From Bradyrhizobium sp. CCGUVB1N3 (GTDB lineage Bacteria > Pseudomonadota > Alphaproteobacteria > Rhizobiales > Xanthobacteraceae): a stretch of DNA of 64,000 nt. The translations under genes were made by a program, and so were the position numbers. Positions 9,404 through 17,115 of this stretch are shown piece by piece; within the stretch, counting starts at the first letter, position 1; every line of letters begins with the position of its first letter. The stretch lies in assembly GCF_024199925.1 (NCBI RefSeq), contig NZ_JANADR010000001.1, forward strand, positions 8,745,501 through 8,809,500, in the 5' to 3' direction. Under the pieces are notes generated by a model. That model did no database searches. It saw only the letters and a list, made by a program, of their open reading frames with translations, and had not been told where the DNA came from.

Positions 9404-9793
9404 CTCAAGCTACTGTCCGAATTTGCGGAGCCAGCTCTAACGTCTTCTTGGCCCAGTCGGCAGGGCTTCCTGACTGCCACTGCGTCTGCTGATCCTTCGT
9501 GATATGCCCGATGAGATCGGAGGCAATCGTCTGTGAAATCGGGCCCCAGCTGGTCTACAAATTCGGGATCCCAGAAATGATAGCGATTGTCTGCACTGAG
9601 ACAACGGTGACCGTCGCCGCGGGTACGCGCCGCGCGGCTAGCGGCTGGCATTGCAAACATCGACCACCAGGGACCTGTCCACCGATGGCGTCGGCACTAC
9701 ACAGGTTGTCGACGGCGCCGCGATGCAATCGCAGCGTCACAGGCCTGAGACATGCGGTGCTTAAAGTAAAAAAGACTACCGCGGAATATCGTT
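9404..9793. other. Upstream region of the chaperone/effector cassette
   Basis: Some 390 bases between the IS3 right end and the chaperone gene. I looked for a tts box (GTCAG-TT-TCGAAAGCT) and found none, so the IS insertion may have separated the cassette from its original promoter, or the promoter is divergent. No gene is evident. Confidence 0.4.
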
Positions 9794-10195
9794 ATGGCAC
9801 GTACCTTCTCTCAGTGGCTCGGCGACTACTCTGATGCAATGGGTCTGGATGACGTTGGCAGATTCATGCTGGATCGAACACTGATTGTGCACGAAGTTAT
9901 TTGCACGTTCGTTCATCCCTGCGGGGACCTGCACGACATAGCAGCCGTGCTACTCGACGCAGGCATGATTTCGACGGTCGCCAAGCATGATTTGGTTGAG
10001 CTGGCATTATCCCGAAATCTCGAGAACTTCCTGCTTGGTGCACCGCTGTTCTTCGTCAACCCGTCGAGTCAACACCTTGTCCTGGGTCAGAAGTTCGAGT
10101 TTGCACAGATCGACCCGTCGACATTCGCGCCGTTGCTTGATGCGCTCGCACTGCAGGCCAAAGCTTGGCGTGACGGGGGGAACGCCGCGCGATGA
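9794..10195 (+). CDS. CesT-like type III secretion chaperone (copy 1)
   Basis: A 133-residue protein starting MARTFSQWLGDYSDAMGLDD. The layout matches small class I type III chaperones: an N-terminal amphipathic helix, a central hydrophobic beta portion, a GAPLFFVNPSSQHLVLGQKFEF strand pair, and a C-terminal helix (FAPLLDALALQAKAWRD). Such chaperones dimerise and bind the N-terminal region of one cognate effector. The stop codon overlaps the start of the next gene (ATGA), the usual chaperone-effector arrangement. A nearly identical second copy lies at 48,831-49,232 before a homologous effector-like gene. Family assignment rests on size, fold pattern and context rather than a definitive motif. 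Confidence 0.6.
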   Translation: MARTFSQWLGDYSDAMGLDDVGRFMLDRTLIVHEVICTFVHPCGDLHDIAAVLLDAGMISTVAKHDLVELALSRNLENFLLGAPLFFVNPSSQHLVLGQKFEFAQIDPSTFAPLLDALALQAKAWRDGGNAAR

Positions 10196-12357
10196 CGGAC
10201 AATTCAAATATCGCGGATTGTCCAGCGGCGACTGAGGCGCGATGCGGGTGCGCAAGCGATCCAACCCCTCAAGACAAAGCCGCTGCAGGCCAAGGCCAGG
10301 AGGAACAGGCCGGGCGCTGCGCGACAATTGACATTTCAAATGTGGCGGACCGCACGGAGACGGGGCCGGGCGAGTGCACAGGTGACACCCCCTCTATACG
10401 CATGTGGGAACGCATGTGGGATCGTGGCAGCGCGAGCGGGCCGCCGACGCTGACCGATGGCCAGCGACGAGCGCACGAAAGTGCATCTGAACAACTGTCA
10501 ATCGCCTGTGAAATTGTCGCTGAGGGGACATCAGACTCTGAAGATCCACACGCCGAACAGGACGTTGCTGAACACGCAGAGCCGCCGTTCCTGGACGGAG
10601 TATTGCTGCCAACAGATGTGGACGCCCGGACGGAGCATCAAGACGCTCCCCCTGCTGGCCGCGCTCGATGGTGGGCTTGGACGGCCGCGCTATTGGGTGC
10701 GAACGGAGCATGGGGGGCGTCCGAGACCTTTGTTGGCCGCCTCGGTGAGGCTTTGGTGAGCGTACTTTCCGGTCACCCGGAAGATCCACGGAAGGTCAAC
10801 GATTTGGCGATGGCGGCACATGCTACGGTCAACCTGGCGATGGGATTGGTCGCGGGTGCACGAGCGGGCTTGCACGTCTGGCGGGGGAGAGGCAATGCGG
10901 AAGCCTATCGGACGGGGTTTCGCGGTGAGCGGTCAGCGCTATCGCCGGCCCTCGCGATGGCGGGAACCCCTACCGTGCCCGCAAGCCAGCTCCTGCGTCT
11001 CTTGTTCAGCGCGATAGCGGCCGTGCTGACATTCGTCCTCGCGGCGCGCACCGGCATGATCGCGCTTTGGTACCTTCGAACCTCATCGGACGACAAGGTC
11101 AGCGCCTACCAAGCCGTGATTTTGTCCAACGCCAACACAGTCTACTGCTACAGTCGTGAGGTCATGAACCTCGTTGCTTTTGTCTTCGAGCTTGTTTCGC
11201 ACGACGCCCTGCTGAGTCGGCCAGGATTTGCGGGCAGTATCGTCGAATACGGCGGCAACTGGGCAGTACAACGCTGGGCACGAAAGCGCTACCGCATCGA
11301 CCCGGCTCGAGGCTCGGACCTTCGCTGGCCACCAATGTCCGCTTTAGCCGAGGCCGTCGACGTTGCCTTTATCTCCGCTGCTGCTCGTCTTGCCGAGCCG
11401 GACAGGCCCGTACGAATTTGGCGTGGTCGTCTGGCCGAGCGGGCCTCTGCCGAGGCAGATCCGCAGTCAACGCTTACCAACATTGATGCAATCGATCGGG
11501 TGACACAACGTGCCGTTGGTCGGCAACTTGTTGGCGAAATCTCGAATGTCCTGCCCGCGGAATTGCGCTTGCCATTGCTCGGGCTGCTGGCTGCGGGAAC
11601 GCATTTGCGCGAACTGGCCTGGCAAGCCGAAAACGCCAGTCGTGGCCATGGTTCCGGGAGGCTCCCTAGTGATCTCGAGGCGCTGCCGCTCGTCGGGGGG
11701 CCGCCAAATGCAGGCCGTAGTGGGGTTCCGCCCACGCTGCGGCAAGAAGGTCAAGAAGGTATGGAGCTCCCGTCCCGAGGAGATGAGCGACCGGCGACTC
11801 CTGGATCCAGCGCCGCTTGGAGCCACTTGGATCTGCCAACCCAGTTGTCGGACCCCGCGGTTGACATACAGGCCAGCGTGCACGCGGAAGACTTGCCGCA
11901 TGCAGACGACTTCACAAATATCGTCGGTCTGGGATGGGACCATAGTTGCCAATCAGCCCCCGATGTCCTGATCGGCTCATTGAACGGAAAAGGCCTCCTG
12001 CCGACGTCACCCCTCCAGTCACGAGCACATATTTACATCCATGGTCGTCCTTACACGCCGCAGCTGGGGCAAGGAACAGGGCAGGCGACCCCAAACAATC
12101 CGGCGGGACTTGGCGCTACGCTCATCCCTGGACGTGGGCTCGAATCCCACGCGCCCGTAGCAGCGGGGCATCGAAGGTTTCGCGGGGGATATGGAAAAAA
12201 CATCGACACCGCCATCGACCAGGGCTGCGACGTCTGCGATGCCGACAGAGGATGCCAAAGGCTGTGGACTCTGGTCGTGTTTCAAGTCAGGGCTTGGCAA
12301 AGCCCTCCGAGGAAGTCGTCGCGAAAACTCGTCCGAGCGTCCGGATCAACGGGATGA
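10192..12357 (+). CDS. Effector-like protein coupled to the chaperone (copy 1)
   Basis: A 721-residue frame begins at the ATGA overlap with the chaperone gene. The N-terminus (MTDNSNIADCPAATEARCGC) is polar and disordered, as in type III secreted proteins. Around residues 160-230 and 265-300 there are hydrophobic segments (ATVNLAMGLVAGARAGLHVW and LLFSAIAAVLTFVLAARTGM) that could insert in host or translocon membranes. The middle (WRGRLAERASAEAD, AIDRVTQRAVGRQLVGEIS) is conserved with the minus-strand copy at 46,981-48,834. Homology to that copy fades near residue 645; the last 60-70 residues are read through the start of the overlapping Ulp1 gene and may not be native. I do not recognise the family; effector status is inferred from the chaperone partnership. 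Confidence 0.65.
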   Translation: MTDNSNIADCPAATEARCGCASDPTPQDKAAAGQGQEEQAGRCATIDISNVADRTETGPGECTGDTPSIRMWERMWDRGSASGPPTLTDGQRRAHESASEQLSIACEIVAEGTSDSEDPHAEQDVAEHAEPPFLDGVLLPTDVDARTEHQDAPPAGRARWWAWTAALLGANGAWGASETFVGRLGEALVSVLSGHPEDPRKVNDLAMAAHATVNLAMGLVAGARAGLHVWRGRGNAEAYRTGFRGERSALSPALAMAGTPTVPASQLLRLLFSAIAAVLTFVLAARTGMIALWYLRTSSDDKVSAYQAVILSNANTVYCYSREVMNLVAFVFELVSHDALLSRPGFAGSIVEYGGNWAVQRWARKRYRIDPARGSDLRWPPMSALAEAVDVAFISAAARLAEPDRPVRIWRGRLAERASAEADPQSTLTNIDAIDRVTQRAVGRQLVGEISNVLPAELRLPLLGLLAAGTHLRELAWQAENASRGHGSGRLPSDLEALPLVGGPPNAGRSGVPPTLRQEGQEGMELPSRGDERPATPGSSAAWSHLDLPTQLSDPAVDIQASVHAEDLPHADDFTNIVGLGWDHSCQSAPDVLIGSLNGKGLLPTSPLQSRAHIYIHGRPYTPQLGQGTGQATPNNPAGLGATLIPGRGLESHAPVAAGHRRFRGGYGKNIDTAIDQGCDVCDADRGCQRLWTLVVFQVRAWQSPPRKSSRKLVRASGSTG

Positions 12358-12997
12358 ACAGGCCTGCGGATCGGGCATCCCAGTGCAGCCTCCGCTGGCG
12401 CTCCGCCGCACGGAGTGGCTGGGTGACGAGCATATCACAGCGGATTACACGCTCCTGGAGCGGGAGTTGCAGAGGGACAATCCGGATCTCGCCGCCCGCA
12501 CGCGGTTCCTGCGGCCCGCGCCGGCTCATTTGCTGCGCTTGACCGACGACCCGAGCGTCCTGCAGGAAACCTTGCAGGTGATCGTCAATGACGCGCATGG
12601 TAACGATACCGCCAACTTCCTGTTCGTGCCAGTGAACAATGGCGGTGCCAGTAGCGACGGTACGCATTGGTCGCTGCTACTCGTTGATCGCCGCGAGCCG
12701 GAAGGGATCGTTGCCTATCACTACGACTCATTTCGGAAACCTTCTCACGGCGCCGCGGCAAGACAGCTTGCAGTAAGGCTGGGCGCTCGCCTCGAGACCG
12801 CCCGCATAACCCAGCAGCGGAACCATTATGAATGCGGCGTCTTTGTGGTGGACGCCACACGGACGCTGGTTGGACGATTGGCGGAAGGACAGCGGCCTGA
12901 TGACCAGCCGCTTCACCTCGACAACCTCGTGGCCGATCGGCGGGCGCTCCGGGATCGACTGAGCGGTCGTCCGCATTCGCAACGCCGAACTCGCTGA
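12191..12997 (+). CDS. Ulp1/C48-family SUMO-protease-like protein (probable effector)
   Basis: The 268-residue protein has the catalytic residues of the C48 cysteine protease fold: H in GTHWSLLLVD, D in YHYDSF, Q in RITQQRNHY and C in YECGVFVVDATRTL. Rhizobial NopD and Bel2-5 and Xanthomonas XopD use this fold to cleave SUMO from host proteins in the plant nucleus. Here it is much shorter than those effectors, with only about 90 residues before the protease core, including a KGCGLWSCF cysteine pair that might be lipidated. It starts at 12,191 behind GGGGG and overlaps the preceding effector gene by 167 bases in another frame; a stop just upstream (about 12,160) excludes an in-frame fusion. 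It may be a detached protease domain placed here by recombination. Confidence 0.8.
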   Translation: MEKTSTPPSTRAATSAMPTEDAKGCGLWSCFKSGLGKALRGSRRENSSERPDQRDEQACGSGIPVQPPLALRRTEWLGDEHITADYTLLERELQRDNPDLAARTRFLRPAPAHLLRLTDDPSVLQETLQVIVNDAHGNDTANFLFVPVNNGGASSDGTHWSLLLVDRREPEGIVAYHYDSFRKPSHGAAARQLAVRLGARLETARITQQRNHYECGVFVVDATRTLVGRLAEGQRPDDQPLHLDNLVADRRALRDRLSGRPHSQRRTR

Positions 12998-13063
12998 TAC
13001 GCTCGGGCTGATGGAGCTGACTGGCGCGTCTCTGCCGGCGACGCTGGGGACAAACAATCTAAT

Positions 13064-13372
13064 CTACTCGTGCGCGGCGAGTTCGATGATCGTCGCTGTG
13101 TCGATGATCCTGCCGGCCAGGTCCTTGATCTGGATATCGTTCCCGGATTCGGCCAGTTCATCGGCCTTGGCGAGAGCCTGCTTTGCGGAGGAAACGACAA
13201 CCCTGACAGCTTTCACGAGATGAGTTTGTATTTCTTGCTCGGCTTCCGGTGTGGCTGCACCTCCGGATCGGACGTCCGGTGGTTGAGCGCCCGCATGATG
13301 CCGATCCAAGCGAACATCGTAGGACCACCTTGCTCGGCCACAAGGATTAGCGCCTCCATAGCCGCTTGCCAT
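13064..13372 (-). CDS. Small hypothetical protein, overlapping
   Basis: The C-terminal 65 residues (from TPEAEQEIQTHLVKAVRVVV to IIDTATIIELAAHE) form a regular amphipathic helix pattern and look genuine. The first 35 residues are shadow of the overlapping gene at 13,213-13,455, so the true start is probably internal and non-ATG. Function unknown; it seems to form a small minus-strand set with the next two genes. Confidence 0.45.
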   Translation of the reverse strand: MASGYGGANPCGRARWSYDVRLDRHHAGAQPPDVRSGGAATPEAEQEIQTHLVKAVRVVVSSAKQALAKADELAESGNDIQIKDLAGRIIDTATIIELAAHE

Positions 13373-13455
13373 TCCGGAGCGTCATGTACGGGCTTGAGAG
13401 GCTCGGCGATGTACTCGCCAGCGTCGCGCAGCGACACCAGCTCGCCGCCACGCAC
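13213..13455 (-). CDS. Conserved rhizobial hypothetical protein
   Basis: The 80-residue protein (GTG start 13,455; possible longer N-terminus reading AAHFDDPIKV) has the pattern VRGGELVSLRDAGEYIAE, then EWQAAMEALILVAEQGGPTMFAWIGIMRALN. I recognise this as a recurrent small hypothetical family of Bradyrhizobium symbiosis islands with no known function. The C-terminus after MRALNH may have shifted frame, since the helical tail is in the overlapping frame. Confidence 0.6.
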   Translation of the reverse strand: MRGGELVSLRDAGEYIAEPLKPVHDAPEWQAAMEALILVAEQGGPTMFAWIGIMRALNHRTSDPEVQPHRKPSKKYKLIS

Positions 13456-13512
13456 TTTGATCGGATCGTCAAAATGGGCGGCCCCACCCCCGATCTGTCA
13501 TTCCTAGCGTTT

Positions 13513-13532
13513 AGCGCTAGGGGCGCTTTTTT
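13513..13532 (+). terminator. Rho-independent terminator-like hairpin
   Basis: AGCGC-TAGGG-GCGCT followed at once by a T-run. The stem is only five base pairs. It lies downstream of the Ulp1 gene with no other plus-strand gene between. Confidence 0.4.
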
Positions 13533-13646
13533 GTCCACAGTGTCAATCGCGACACGCAGCGTCGGCGCGACTCGCCGTGTCCTTCATGGCGCTTTCTCCC
13601 TTAGCCTTGAGCCCGTCGCGAATGGCGGGCTCCCTTCGATAGCGCC

Positions 13647-13904
13647 TCAGTTGGCGGTCTCGGCCTGTAGGAGCCGGACATAGTTCCCGCTCTCATGCAA
13701 CTCCAGCCAGCCGTGCTCGACCGCTGTCTTGATGCCGACGGCGAACTCCTCGCCGCTGGCGTTCAGCGTGTAGAGGAAAGGGGCACTAATCTTCTCGATA
13801 TGGATGCGGCCGTCCTGGACAGGCTCAATGCTCTTTGCGAGTTCGACCAACTTGCGCGCTGCCGCTTCAGGATTGGCGAGGGGGCGTTCGGCGGTGAGTT
13901 TCAT
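13647..13904 (-). CDS. Conserved rhizobial hypothetical protein
   Basis: An 85-residue protein (MKLTAERPLANPEAAARKLVE, then EPVQDGRIHIEKISAPFLY and a GIKTAVEHGWLELHESGNYVRL tail). The helix, strand and winged-helix-like ending recur in small proteins of rhizobial symbiosis islands. Function unknown. It is upstream of the 13,213-13,455 gene on the same strand, about 190 bases away. Confidence 0.65.
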   Translation of the reverse strand: MKLTAERPLANPEAAARKLVELAKSIEPVQDGRIHIEKISAPFLYTLNASGEEFAVGIKTAVEHGWLELHESGNYVRLLQAETAN

Positions 13905-14316
13905 GCGGCGATCAGGCGGTGGGCGGAGCGAAAGTGGGAATCGAGAATTGGGTTGCTGATTGCCTCACCGCAGAAGCAGCGCGCAATCCCGTCCGGTCTC
14001 TGTGGGCAGCGGCAGCGCCTGATCATGCATCCGGTCCTTCCAGTCGGTCCAGTCGCGTTGCCGGCGCCAAGCCTAGTGATCGGCCTCCGTGCGCGCGCTA
14101 CGCGAAGTGATGGACCGGAATCCCGTTGCAGGTGACCGTGAGCCAGCCGGGCGGATCTATGGTCGGCGCGGTAACGACCGGCAAATATTCGATTGCGGTA
14201 ACCGAGAAACAGGAAGAGACTTTCACGGTCGGACCCAACAAGCCTCCACGGCTATCACCGAAGGAGGAGGGAATGACCGCTCATAATCCCCTGGTACGAG
14301 GAGAATCGCTCGTTCT
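13905..14316. other. Mostly noncoding, one doubtful short frame
   Basis: A plus-strand frame from TTG 14,126 to 14,320 reads VTVSQPGGSMVGAVTTGKYS then AVTEKQEETFTVGP, which is protein-like and may be the remains of a gene, but it has no recognised family or ribosome binding site. Nothing else is seen. Confidence 0.3.
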
Positions 14317-14330
14317 TTGATCCAGCGCAA
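14317..14330 (+). promoter_or_regulatory. FixK/FNR-like box
   Basis: TTGATCCAGCGCAA matches TTGA-N6-(T/G)CAA with one half site degenerate. It lies about 60-75 bases before the cytochrome c gene at 14,391, a usual position for class II activation by FixK2. Confidence 0.5.
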
Positions 14331-14390
14331 CAGCAGCCGCTTCTTAGATGGCTTAGTTGCGTTTTGCTGTGAGTGTCCAACGGCGGGCAG

Positions 14391-14750
14391 ATGGAAATGT
14401 CGCGCAGCATGCGACTCGACATCCTCGCGATCCTGATCGCGTTAGCGGCATTGTTTCTTGTTCGCGGGCACAATGCGGACGGATCTAAACTGGTTGCAGG
14501 CGGCGCCCCGGAAGGACATCGCCTCGCGGAAGCGTGGTGCAAGTCGTGTCATGCAATCCAACCGCAGATCGCAGGAATGTCGGATCAGGCACCGCCTTTC
14601 GCGGCAATCGCAAACAGGCCTGGAACGACCGCGCTTTCGCTGAAGGTATTTCTGAAGACCAGCCACCAGAACATGCCGAATTTGGTCATCGCGCCTGATC
14701 AGGCCGAAGCTCTCGCCAATTACATCCTTAGCCTAAGAACTATGGACTAG
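14391..14750 (+). CDS. Cytochrome c, membrane-anchored
   Basis: A 119-residue protein with an N-terminal hydrophobic helix (ILAILIALAALFLV) that serves as signal anchor, followed by the heme c motif CKSCH near residue 50. A distal methionine is likely in HQNMPNLVI near residue 93. The C-terminal helix QAEALANYILSL is typical of class I cytochromes. It should carry electrons in the periplasm. Start ATG 14,391 chosen; ATG 14,397 is possible. It is the plus-strand member of a microoxic cytochrome cluster and has its own FixK-like box. Confidence 0.88.
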   Translation: MEMSRSMRLDILAILIALAALFLVRGHNADGSKLVAGGAPEGHRLAEAWCKSCHAIQPQIAGMSDQAPPFAAIANRPGTTALSLKVFLKTSHQNMPNLVIAPDQAEALANYILSLRTMD

Positions 14751-14755
14751 AGTGC

Positions 14756-14830
14756 TTATCGGCGCGATCGAGCCCTGCCGCCTTGCAAGGTCTCAAAGAA
14801 CGCCACGATCGCGTCGATCTGGTATTTCTA
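14756..14830 (-). pseudogene. Cytochrome c C-terminal remnant
   Basis: Minus strand reads KYQIDAIVAFFETLQGG followed by a short basic tail and stop. This matches the C-terminal helix of the cytochrome c at 15,837-16,178 (VGDFMAFLKTLEQ) and its paralogues. The heme domain is missing, so this is the tail of a lost cytochrome gene. Confidence 0.5.
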
Positions 14831-15131
14831 GCTTGGTGTTGTGCAGAATATCCATCAGCCGGTAGCTCTTGAGGGGTGGGTTTCCGAAGGCGATGCCGGG
14901 CTGCCTGAACTCGAACAGGACGCTGATCGCGACCGGCATTCCCCGCAATTGGCCGAATATCGCGGCGATTTCGTCCTCACTGCAGATAGCTGCATGGGCG
15001 GGGTGTTGAGGCGACGAGGCGGGAGCTCGCGGCGCCAGGCGGAGGCCGGCAACGACCTCATGTTCAATCCACCGTCGCACCTCAATGGGTGCATTGCAAA
15101 TCTGATCTGCGGTCAACGTAATTCCGATCAT
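14793..15131 (-). CDS. Conserved hypothetical protein of the microoxic cluster
   Basis: About 112 residues from ATG 15,131 (MIGITLTADQICNAPIEVRRWIE). The body includes CSEDEIAAIFGQLRGMPVAISVLFEFRQPG. I do not know the function. It sits directly behind a perfect FixK-type palindrome (15,178-15,191), so it is likely a low-oxygen gene. Its last residues overlap the cytochrome tail remnant, so the native C-terminus may be lost after LHNTKLE. Confidence 0.6.
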   Translation of the reverse strand: MIGITLTADQICNAPIEVRRWIEHEVVAGLRLAPRAPASSPQHPAHAAICSEDEIAAIFGQLRGMPVAISVLFEFRQPGIAFGNPPLKSYRLMDILHNTKLEIPDRRDRGVL

Positions 15132-15177
15132 GGCGATGCTCCTTTTTTCCAGCATAGGACGTCGCCCGGGAACGATG

Positions 15178-15191
15178 TTGATGCTGATCAA
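15178..15191 (-). promoter_or_regulatory. FixK/FNR box
   Basis: TTGATGCTGATCAA is a perfect TTGAT-N4-ATCAA palindrome, 47-60 bases before the start at 15,131. Confidence 0.75.
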
Positions 15192-15282
15192 TCGGAGCAA
15201 ACGGTGACGCCAAGCGATTTAATTGTCTCGCGCAGGCGATAACAAAAGTCCTCCAGGAGGGTTTGGAGATTCTCGGCGCTGG

Positions 15283-15768
15283 TCATTTTTTCGATCCCTT
15301 TCCGACCGGCGCGAATATCTGATTGGCGGGCGGCTGCTGGTCAGTCGGCAGGCCTATGGCGATAAAGCTGCGTTTCAGCGAGGTGTGGCAGGCATTGCAG
15401 CCGTCGGTTAGTGTGCGCATGGAGGCGGTGAACCTACGACCATCCCCAGCGTCGATCGCATCTGCGATTGAGAGCAGCGGATCCTTCATCGTGGTTACGT
15501 TGCTTACGGGAATGCCCGGGTAGAATACGGCAGCTTGGGCCAGACTATCCGTCAACTGTCGCAATTCGTACGCGGCCAGTTCCCAGTTCTTCGATTTGCC
15601 AGCGAACCACAGTTTCAGGTGCTGAAGCTGCGCCGCGTTCATGACTTCGACCAGGCGGGGCGCATATTGTCTGACAGTTGGGGAAGGTTCGAAGTCCGAT
15701 TGGGCAGTCGCGGATGTGCCGGCGCTTGCCAAGATCGCAAGAGCCAAGCACGAATTCCGTAGGGTCAT
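15283..15768 (-). CDS. Periplasmic c-type cytochrome (cytochrome c'-like helical fold)
   Basis: A 161-residue protein from ATG 15,768, behind CTGGAG. The signal peptide is MTLRNSCLALAILASAGTSATA. The mature protein is helical and has a single heme motif near its C-terminus, CNACH (in LTDGCNACHTSLKRSF); this C-terminal placement is the cytochrome c' pattern rather than that of class I cytochromes. The longer upstream frame was rejected as it lacks a signal sequence. It lies 70 bases after the cytochrome c gene on the same strand and likely shares its FixK-driven transcript. Confidence 0.82.
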   Translation of the reverse strand: MTLRNSCLALAILASAGTSATAQSDFEPSPTVRQYAPRLVEVMNAAQLQHLKLWFAGKSKNWELAAYELRQLTDSLAQAAVFYPGIPVSNVTTMKDPLLSIADAIDAGDGRRFTASMRTLTDGCNACHTSLKRSFIAIGLPTDQQPPANQIFAPVGKGSKK

Positions 15769-15836
15769 TTGACTGGTCTCCAGAAATGCTGTTTCCCTGA
15801 GCGGCTTGTGTGCCGCTCGCCGAAGCCCCCGAGCCC

Positions 15837-16178
15837 TCACTGCTCCAAGGTCTTCAAGAACGCCATGAAATCGCCGACCTGATCGGCATCGAAACGAAAC
15901 TCCGGCATTGTCGGGTGCCCCGTGACGATCCCCTCGGCCAGGGCCTCTTGCAGCATCTCGATTGGATATCGTTCGTGTAACGTCCTGAACGGGGGAGCGA
16001 TCTTGAGGGGGCTGGGGCTGACCTTGTCGGTCGAGTGGCACTTCGCACAGTACAGCAGCGCAAGACGCCGGCCTTGTTCGATGCTTGAAGCCGCAGTCGG
16101 GCTTGAGGAGAGAAGCAAATTCGCGGCAAGCATGGCGCCTGCCATGGCACGTACAGTGCTCTTCACATCGTGCTCCAT
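15837..16178 (-). CDS. Cytochrome c class I, periplasmic
   Basis: A 113-residue protein with a signal peptide (VRAMAGAMLAANLLLSSSPTAAS), heme motif CAKCH near residue 44, and a probable axial methionine in HPTMPEFRF near residue 90, followed by the terminal helix DFMAFLKTLEQ. Its ATG overlaps the stop of the universal stress protein gene in the restored frame (TGATG), which indicates translational coupling. Confidence 0.9.
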   Translation of the reverse strand: MEHDVKSTVRAMAGAMLAANLLLSSSPTAASSIEQGRRLALLYCAKCHSTDKVSPSPLKIAPPFRTLHERYPIEMLQEALAEGIVTGHPTMPEFRFDADQVGDFMAFLKTLEQ

Positions 16179-17001
16179 CAGTGCGACATCATGACATGAA
16201 CGGTCATACTGCGGAACGTCTCCTGCGTGACGCCGCCGAACACGGTTTCCTGAAGTCGAGAATGGCCGTAACCGCCCATGACCAGTAGGTCGACGCTTTC
16301 ATCCGCGGCGATCGACAGGATGCTCGCTTGCAGATCGCCGGAAGCGAAACGGTCTTTGCCGGCAAGCCCTTCCGCGCGAGGTGTTTCAGGAGGCGTTCGG
16401 GCGATGCGTCAGACGGGACCTCGGATGCATTGAGGGTGATGATCGTCAGAGCGTCTGCCTCGGTGATGAATGGCATCGCGTCCCGCAAGGCGCGGGCGGC
16501 AACGCGACTGCCGTCCCAGCAGATGCCGACGCGTGCCGCCTTGAACGTGCCCCGGAAAGTATGGGGAATGAACAGCAAGGGCCCTCCCGACTGCATGAGG
16601 AGTTCCTTCGGAAGCTGGTTGTCGAACGTATCGACATCCGGGTCGCCTTGTGACACGATCGTCAGATCATAGAGGCGCGCCGTTGCCCCAGCTTTCGAAA
16701 CGGTCTCGCCAACAGTCTCGCTCAGCGCGTATTTTCCGTAGTTGATTCGAGCGTTCTTCGCCTCGACCTCGAAAATGCCCAGTGCTGCTTGGGCGCGTTC
16801 CAGCGCATGTTCATATTCGAATTGCAAAGACGCTGCGACGGCTGCGCCGCCTTCAGCAACAAACGGCACGTTCGTCGACGCATAACCCGTCGCAAGTGCA
16901 TCCAGATGCGCGCCAGCACTCATCGCCAGGGAAACGGACGCATCAATGGCGGGTCGCGGTGACCGCTCTGTTGGAATGTGCACCAGTAGGTCTTTGAACA
17001 T
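16178..17001 (-). pseudogene. Universal stress protein (UspA), frameshifted near the 3' end
   Basis: From ATG 17,001 (MFKDLLVHIPTERSPRPAIDAS) the protein follows the tandem UspA layout: LLVHI strand first, then a second domain with AARVGICWDGSRVAARAL. Near 16,345, after KTVSLPA, one base appears to be missing: in the next frame the sequence resumes DLQASILSIAADESVDLLVMGGYGHSR and ends at a stop overlapping the cytochrome start. The restored protein would be about 275 residues and includes the G-x2-G-x-S type nucleotide-binding end. As read, the frame instead ends at 16,204 with a nonsense tail. Either a real decay event or a sequence error. A FixK box lies 56 bases upstream. Confidence 0.8.
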
Positions 17002-17056
17002 GCGTGCCTCCCGTTCCGATCTTGTTCAAGAACAGCACATGTCGCCATTGAGGGTC

Positions 17057-17070
17057 TTGACTCACGTCAA
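17057..17070 (-). promoter_or_regulatory. FixK/FNR box
   Basis: TTGACTCACGTCAA, a perfect palindrome with N4 spacer, 56-69 bases before the start of the universal stress protein gene. Confidence 0.75.
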
Positions 17071-17115
17071 AACGGCAGGCGGCCACCGGATTTCGTTTCG
17101 AGGCCGAGGAGGGCG

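Noticed and set aside
12134..12157. tRNA T-arm-like sequence (GTGGG-CTCGAAT-CCCAC followed by GCGCCCG), possible attachment site
   Set aside because: No anticodon or D arm, no CCA, and the first T of the loop is C. The bases are in frame in the effector gene. It coincides with the copy divergence point but is not sufficient for an att site.
10192..12997. Single fused effector with a Ulp1 C-terminal domain broken by a sequencing error
   Set aside because: Copy 2 ends without any Ulp1 part, and a stop lies directly upstream of the Ulp1 start in its frame. A fusion is still possible but not supported.
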